A stretch of 64,000 nucleotides of DNA from the NCBI GenBank assembly GCA_015680685.1, contig MNCI01025366.1, positions 245,455-309,454 of the forward strand, given 5' to 3'. This document shows, in pieces, positions 58,245 through 64,000 of this stretch (position 1 is its first letter; the number at the start of each line of letters is the position of its first letter). The position numbers and the translations under genes were made by a program. The notes beneath the pieces are model-generated. The model was not told the DNA's origin. It was given only the letters and a program-made list of their open reading frames with translations, and searched no databases. Source of the stretch: Gnetum montanum (taxonomy: Eukaryota; Streptophyta; Gnetopsida; Gnetales; Gnetaceae).

Positions 58245-58462
58245 GGAGAATGGGTATCAGTGAAAGGAGATGTTTATAGGTTTGGGGTGGTTACTTTGGA
58301 GGTCATGACTAGAATGAAACCCACTGATGAGATGTTTTCTGGTTATCTAAATTTATCAAAGTGGATCTCCATGTCTCTGGAGCAAAATTTGGCACAGGAA
58401 AGAAGAGAAAAAGTGAAGGATATAATGGCCAAAAGCAGAGACACTTACTCTATTGAACCATG
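58245..58462 (+). pseudogene. LRR receptor-like kinase fragment
   Basis: Reads WVSVKGDVYRFGVVTLEVMT then RMKPTDEMFSGYLNLSKWIS. This is the kinase subdomain IX region of plant LRR receptor kinases of the FLS2/EFR type (VSTKGDVYSFGILLLEMLTxKxPTDxMFxxxLxLxKWV), including the invariant Asp of DVYxFG. Upstream the homology begins abruptly, so the N-lobe and activation loop are missing. The frame closes at TGA 58460. Later sequence to 59026 has an open frame (121 codons from 58661) I cannot identify. Confidence 0.75.
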
Positions 58463-59880
58463 AGATGGCTATATTTGAACTAAGATATGTGGCTGTTACA
58501 GAAGTAGTTGCAGAAATGCAATAGTAAATGGAGGAGTGCTCAAGGGATTTCGTTTAGGGTTCCAACAACTGCATGGGGACTTGCATTAGCAGCGGTAGGA
58601 TTGGCCAACCATTCTAGTGCTAGGTCATCCTGCGACTACCCCAACAAAAATCAATGTTGAATGCTGGCGTGGCTAGTGAGCATGCCTCCATGGCAGTCCT
58701 GCAGCACAGTAACTACCTGCGAAAACATGGGCGTGATTTCATTTTTTATTGGTGTACCATCGACTTTAGCACATCTATTAATTAGCGTTTGTCGAACACA
58801 ATTAAAAACGCCTGTGGAACGGATTCCGTATGGAGAGTTATTAACGGGTATCCATTCTTTTATTTGTTCTGCCGAGAGCACCTATGCAGAGGAAGATGTT
58901 TCAAATTATTCCAGAAATAGAAGTCAAAGAGTTGCATCAAATCATGTTACCAGTGAGCTACCTCGTGTAGTTGTAGATGAAAAACCTTACAAATCATTTG
59001 CTGCTTCAACGCTCTTGTCTGGATGATTCTAGGCTCCTTGCAGAGACTATGGAAGCAACAACGTTGAATCATGGCATGTAACCACTTGAATCACGCAGCT
59101 CCTACGTGTGAATGCTGACACCTGTTCTATTGGTTTGTTATATAGAAATTGGATGTTGAAATCATTGCCCCTTCTGCCGGTTATTAGGCTTCTTTTGTTG
59201 TTTTTTCTGATCAACAATTTTTGAGTATTGGGCCATCCAAGAAGCTACGCTACAACTGCCTCCATCACAGCCGCAACATGATCCTGATGTTGATTCAAAA
59301 TTCAAGTTATTAATGGCAGAAGCAAGCAAGTTACAACAATAATGAAGCCTCATTCTTCGGAGAATTCCCCATTTCTTACTTAAGAAGTTTCCATCAAGGG
59401 TTATCAGGACATCTTAGGTCTTGCTGCAATCTAGAACCAACAAGAGATCTAGCCACCAAAAATTTTGCCAAGGAAAGAATGTGGTAGCAGAAAAGAAAAA
59501 GCAGGAACCTGGACTCACCAATGGTGTCTTCATGCTGAACCTGGACTATGATAACTACCACACAAATTACATAACGGCAAGCAATGTTATGTGTTGACAC
59601 TATAAACTATAATTAAATTATATATTATCTACATAACGTGACACTTGCTTTGTGTTGAAAACATGAGAGCACAACTCCATTTATGCATTTAGTTGTTCAC
59701 ACTTACATACATATATATAGATTAACCCATCCATGTATGCATCAACTCCATGGTTATTATCTCTACTACTATGATGTAAATAACAATAAAATATTTTATG
59801 ATTTAAAAAGGGAATTTGTGCAACAATTGTTCAAAGTCCCATATGAATTGAGCACTTGTCAATTGAAATGGTGGTTATAA
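58463..59880. other. Unidentified sequence behind the kinase fragment
   Basis: Mixed composition, richer in GC than the surroundings between 58560 and 59060. Open frame 58661-59026 (+) reads ...RIPYGELLTGIHSFICSAES...; no family recognised. The rest looks non-coding. Confidence 0.35.
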
Positions 59881-59884
59881 CCAC

Positions 59885-60145
59885 CACAAAGGCCACTTGT
59901 CAACTACAACCTCTTTATCTCCACAAAGGCCACTTGTTAACTAAATAGGACACTTGTCACCTGCAACCTTTTTATCTCCATGGTGATCACTTGGCGACTG
60001 AAGGGCCACTTGTCAATTGCATGGGACACTTGTCAACTGCAACCTTTTTATCTCCATGGTGACCACTTGGCAATTAAATGAGGCCACTTGGCAACTGAAT
60101 GAAGACACTTGACAATTGAATAGGAAACTTATCCATTGTAGCTTT
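59885..60145. repeat. Minisatellite with CCACTTGTCAACTGCAACC core
   Basis: Three to four units of about 80 bp built from CCACTTGTCAACTGCAACCT TTTTATCTCCATGGTGACCA (given in two halves) with internal CACTTGNCAA repeats. The first and last units are more divergent. Ends shortly before the assembly gap, which may itself be a consequence of repeats. Confidence 0.75.
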
Positions 60146-60211
60146 TTCATCTCTATGGTGGTTATGACCACCCAAGATATTTTGTAACTTACCTAACTAC
60201 CTTTGAACCCT

Positions 60212-60653
60212 NNNNNNNNNNNNNNNNNNNNNNNNNNNNNNNNNNNNNNNNNNNNNNNNNNNNNNNNNNNNNNNNNNNNNNNNNNNNNNNNNNNNNNNNN
60301 NNNNNNNNNNNNNNNNNNNNNNNNNNNNNNNNNNNNNNNNNNNNNNNNNNNNNNNNNNNNNNNNNNNNNNNNNNNNNNNNNNNNNNNNNNNNNNNNNNNN
60401 NNNNNNNNNNNNNNNNNNNNNNNNNNNNNNNNNNNNNNNNNNNNNNNNNNNNNNNNNNNNNNNNNNNNNNNNNNNNNNNNNNNNNNNNNNNNNNNNNNNN
60501 NNNNNNNNNNNNNNNNNNNNNNNNNNNNNNNNNNNNNNNNNNNNNNNNNNNNNNNNNNNNNNNNNNNNNNNNNNNNNNNNNNNNNNNNNNNNNNNNNNNN
60601 NNNNNNNNNNNNNNNNNNNNNNNNNNNNNNNNNNNNNNNNNNNNNNNNNNNNN
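60212..60653. other. Assembly gap (442 N)
   Basis: Run of N. Open frames that span it are artefacts. Whatever lies here belongs to the foreign insertion in element C. Confidence 0.98.
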
Positions 60654-61089
60654 GCCTTGGAAGTTTGAACAATTCATAGATATTGAATTTGGAATAGCTT
60701 TATTGTGAAGTGTTTACTCGTGTCATTTTACCTTGTTTAAATATTTGAGGTCCACACAAATCTGCTTTCTTTTCTGTCTATTTCCATCGAATCTTGCTCT
60801 ATTTCTAGTTTTCTTGTGGAACTATCTCTTTCTCTGGGGAAAATTAGGAGTAGATTTGCGAAGTTGTGCTCAAATGTTTTTGCAAAATTTTATTTGTTAC
60901 AAGTAGGTATTATAAGGACTGCATAGACTAGGTAGTTGAACAAAATAGGAAACTTTCAACAACTCAAAGTACTTGGAAAAGTTGGCTGAATCTCTTTAAA
61001 GTAAGTCATTTGTAGTTTACACACAACAAAATCGCTTCATTTCACACAACTGCATGCCACAACAGCACACACACATACTCATATTAAAT

Positions 61090-63382
61090 CTTGAGTTTAT
61101 TTGGAGGTATCTAGGCCCTGGTGTTTCTAGAGACCAGCAGGCACCTAAATCCTGTTCGAGGACACTCGTTGGCGGTCACATCCCAAATGGTTACCAACAC
61201 ATGTGTTGAAGGATGAGGAGGGTTTTGATAAAATGGGGATTCTCCTCTGGGAGATGGAGAATGAGCTTTGTAGTACTCTAGAGGATAGTAGTGATGCTGA
61301 AAGAAGCATGACTAGAAGATTCACGTAGAGACATGGGTTGTTGACATAGTACTCATATGGATATAGCTACCTATAAGGGTATTGTTGCCTTGGTGGTGGC
61401 ATCTCCCATGACTATGGGTGCTGCCACTACTCGTACTGCTCATATGGTTGTGGTGGAGCTCCACTTGGATAATAATATTGTTGTTCATGGAACTACCTAG
61501 GATTGCCTTGAGGATAAGGTAAACTTTTGGGTGCTTGCCTTCTTTCTAGACTAGGATTTAGAGCATATACCCTAGACTCCTACAAGTGTGACACAATAGG
61601 GTAACATCCCTTAGGATTTTCATATTGGTAGATGTCACACCCACCATCATTATCTAATTCTATCTCCACAACCTCTTTGACTGTAGCAGCTTTGCCCTTA
61701 CCCCTTTAGCAGGCATGTTTAGCTTCCTTCTCCTGTGGTCATGTTCACTACTTTGCTCTTTGGATTCTTCTACAATTTTATAAGTAGTTTGAAATTTTTC
61801 ATCCAAATATTCTCATATTTTGTCCACCTTAGCCAAAATTTTAGAAATAGATTTTTGAATCGATAAGGTTTTTTGCTGCACCTCTTCATCAAGTGATGCC
61901 TCCCACGCATTGTCATAGAATCAAACCTCCCTTTTTCTAATGGAAGGATCCTGATTATATTCCTCAACACTTTCTGTTTCCTCAATTCTCCTTCTTCTTT
62001 TGCAACCCACTCAATGAGCCTTTGGATCTAATGGGCCCTTAGTTCTAATAGTCTCCCTTGGGCATAGACCCCAAGGGTTCTCCTTTTTTTTGATTGGAGT
62101 TCATCTATGATATTGCAAAGTTGCTCCTATTAAGAATAATCATGGCTAGGACATCTATGAAAAAGGGAATAATACCTACCCATGGCTGCATTTAAGGGTT
62201 CATGTGTTCCTTGTCACTAGCCTTGGATTTTCTTTCTTAAATTGGACACTTTGGAGTACATCTAATATTTATCATTAAACAACTCAAGCATCGTACTCCA
62301 TTTGCAAATTGATTCTAATTATAAGGAGTGGTAACAACATTCTGCTTCTTTTGTGAGTGTCCTAGTAAATAGTTTAAGTTTTTGCCAATTGTTTTTGATG
62401 TTTTATAAGGCACACACATTGTGAAAGGATTGAAAATGGGGATGTAGATTTGAGTTATATCCCCCATCAAATCTAGGGATATTATTCATATCCAACCTCT
62501 TGATTCTACTATCTTTCACATGCCTAGTTGGAATTTTAACTACCTCTGTAATGTTTAGCATGCTTTGAGTTGCAAGCAAAGGTTCATCATCATCATGATT
62601 TCGATGAAACCTATGATTTCCTCTTCTACCCCTTCATTCATGGCAGGGCCTACAATCATTGTATCATCATTCACCTCCATCACAATTTCGTCCTTTGTGG
62701 TTTTGGTTAGCTTTAGAGGAGGAAGAAGAAGATGTAGATGAAGAGGACAAAGAGGGAGGAGGACTACCATCACCATGGTATTTGCCACCTCCTCTTTTCT
62801 TTTCATAGCCATGATCATCAGATTTATTATGATCATGATGTTTGTTTTAGTTCCTAACTTGACTCCCACTTTTGCCTGAACCCAGATTGTTGATAGTGTA
62901 CTATAAGTTTAGGTTTAAGCCCCCTTCATTGGAGTCAAGGGGTGGAGAATCTTCATGTTGAGGACCCCCATAGGGAGGATCTTCATTATCTTTTTGGTTT
63001 AGTAGGAACAATGGGTTAGCGAACCATTTCCCCTTTGTAGCTTCATGGTGCTTCTCTTGGTGTTGATTTCTTTTGCATTGTGTTTTAGTGAAATGGTAGT
63101 CCCAATAGTCATGTTCCTACATAACTTACTCTTTGTGAAGATCCTAGATGCCCAATCTCTTAAGAGTTTGGAGCAACATCCTAAGAACAGATCAATCAAT
63201 CAAGGGAGGGGGGGGTGTGGTGGCAACACAACATTGCCCTCCATGTCTCTACACCATAGCTATTCATACTAGTGCAGGATGAAGGTGAAATTAGGTACAA
63301 ACTCATTTAGATGAATGTACACCACTTTAAATTCTTGGGGCACTAGCAGTTTTGCTTCATCATGCCTATGAGAAGAAGACAT
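61090..63382 (-). pseudogene. gag: gag, element C
   Basis: Starts at ATG 63382 (MSSSHRHDEAKLLVPQEFKV). Contains a serine-rich stretch (SLSSSSTSSSSS, about 62740-62700), then the core Gag region near 62480-62300 where LKLF.RTL..EA..CYHSL..ESI resembles the LFPRTLKGxAxxWYxSLxxxSI motif of plant Ty3/gypsy Gag. The C-terminal part is rich in Tyr/Pro/Gln (YYPSGAPPQPYEQYE, about 61480-61430). Several stops and frameshifts. Confidence 0.65.
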
Positions 63383-63520
63383 TTTGGATGAAAAGAAAAA
63401 AATCAATGTGCTTTAATTATATTTATTATTACATTTAGAATGATTTAGCTTTCATAGATTCATTCCAACAATCTTGAATAATTTTCACTAAGTCCTAGAC
63501 AGTGCACATCGCAAACTACG

Positions 63521-63541
63521 AGTCGCTAGTAATAATGCCAA
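63521..63541 (-). other. Primer binding site, element C
   Basis: Directly inside the 5' LTR the - strand reads TTGGCATTATTACTAGCGAC. Fragment A has TTAGCACCATTGCTAGGGAC at the same place. Together they suggest an original TGGC.CCATTGC..GGGAC, close to the tRNA-Asp type site reported for Athila-group elements. Confidence 0.55.
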
Positions 63542-64000
63542 TGATGAGTGGTAGGTACCCCCTACATCCAACCATATATATCACTAAGCATTCACGTGCA
63601 ATCTGGTTGAATTCCGTAGACTTATAGCATTCTAAATACATTGGTCTCTAGGAGGTGAAACTAATCATTGCTATCCTTGTCTTCTCAATTACACTTGTGA
63701 AATGCAAATGTATGATTAAGTGTAACCAAGGCATATGATTTTTATCATTTTTTATGTTTTATGTTCTAAGTCATCTAAGAATAAAGAATGATGTTAAAGT
63801 AATTTAATTACTAATTTAATCTAACTAGCCAACACTTAACTATTCCTTATAGAACATTCATTTCCACTTGCCGTACACATCCTGAACATGTATAACACTA
63901 CTCGGTTATCAAATGTTAAGTGTTACTAGGATTACCAAGTGTTACACTTATTCTTGAAGTGGTTGTATGTATGTTTATTATTTAATTACTATTTAATCCA
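63542..64000 (-). repeat. Athila 5' LTR, element C (partial)
   Basis: Inner end of the LTR; on the + strand it begins TGATGAGTGGTAGGTACCCC like 48305. It is cut off by the window edge after 459 bp, so the target duplication partner of TCAAG (48300-48304) cannot be checked. Confidence 0.85.

Larger units (their letters stand above)
58235..61085. other. Foreign insertion between gag and protease of element C
   Basis: Gag homology ends near 61090 and the pre-protease linker starts near 58230 on the - strand. The DNA between them does not read as retroelement. It holds a kinase fragment (+ strand), a minisatellite and an assembly gap. The exact ends are not defined: I found no convincing terminal repeats or target duplication. 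It could be an insertion of another element that carries gene pieces, or an acquisition by the Athila element itself. Confidence 0.5.
48305..64000 (-). mobile_element. Athila-type Ty3/gypsy element C, nearly complete, runs off the window
   Basis: On the - strand: 5' LTR (64000 to 63542, partial), PBS, gag, [insertion], protease, RT, RNase H, integrase, spacer, extra ORF, polypurine tract, 3' LTR (49172-48305). More than 15.6 kb because of a 2.8-kb insertion. LTR termini TGATGAGT/ACTCATCA are perfect inverted repeats. The RT active-site context (VEVFMNGFSTYG; Athila FMDDFSVYG), the PBS and an extra 3' ORF support the Athila group. All frames are broken. Confidence 0.8.

Noticed and set aside
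58661-59026. 121-codon ORF as a second kinase exon
   Set aside because: No kinase motifs; the strand is ambiguous because a 76-codon frame is open on the other strand too. Left as unidentified.
60189-60679. ORFs of about 160 codons on both strands across the gap
   Set aside because: They consist of N; pure artefact.

Overview
The window looks like repeat-rich nuclear DNA of a seed plant with a large genome. It is AT-rich and holds Ty3/gypsy elements of the Tat/Ogre and Athila types, a LINE, a copia scrap, a receptor-kinase fragment and a small cluster of plant-type ankyrin genes. A gymnosperm is plausible but the sequence alone does not prove it. I see no prokaryotic features, no tRNA or rRNA genes and no CRISPR array. 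Nearly every retroelement frame is broken by stops and frameshifts. Much of the divergence between copies is CG to TG/CA, as expected from decay of methylated, silenced DNA.

1-33.3 kb: two very large Tat/Ogre-type elements in tandem, both on the + strand, arranged LTR - internal - LTR - internal - LTR and sharing the middle LTR (LTRs from 80, 18598 and 31520). Each has gag remains, an aspartic protease, a long protease-to-RT interval, then RT, RNase H, a second (archaeal-type) RNase H and integrase. It ends with a minisatellite, a tail of unknown function and a polypurine tract. Ogre elements are known to carry an intron between protease and RT. Here that interval holds the most interesting object in the window: a decayed gene on the opposite strand with its own TATA box, several short introns with GT-AG borders, and an exon resembling an FCP1-homology (HAD-type phosphatase) domain. 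The exon structure is conserved between elements. In the first element a 3.6-3.8 kb block (protease plus the last exons of the antisense gene) is duplicated in tandem. The second element has lost the corresponding last exons.

33.3-48.3 kb: an Athila LTR fragment (- strand), an AT-rich stretch, and then a segmental duplication whose unit is a LINE fragment followed by a broken ankyrin gene (36.6-40.3 kb and 42.4-45.7 kb). An Athila 3' fragment (+ strand) lies between the units. The second ankyrin copy carries a 290-bp hAT-like insertion with an 8-bp target duplication, and the first copy preserves the empty site. A third, better preserved ankyrin first exon lies at 46416-46986. Two single-N positions in the LINE copy mark exact duplications that look like assembly errors.

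48.3-64 kb: a nearly complete Athila-like element on the - strand (3' LTR at 48305-49172, 5' LTR running off the window end) inserted into a copia gag remnant. Reading on its own strand it has a PBS, gag, protease, RT, RNase H, integrase and a long extra ORF with a coiled coil and a proline-rich C-terminus. Between gag and protease it carries about 2.8 kb of foreign DNA with a piece of an LRR receptor kinase, a minisatellite and a 442-bp assembly gap.
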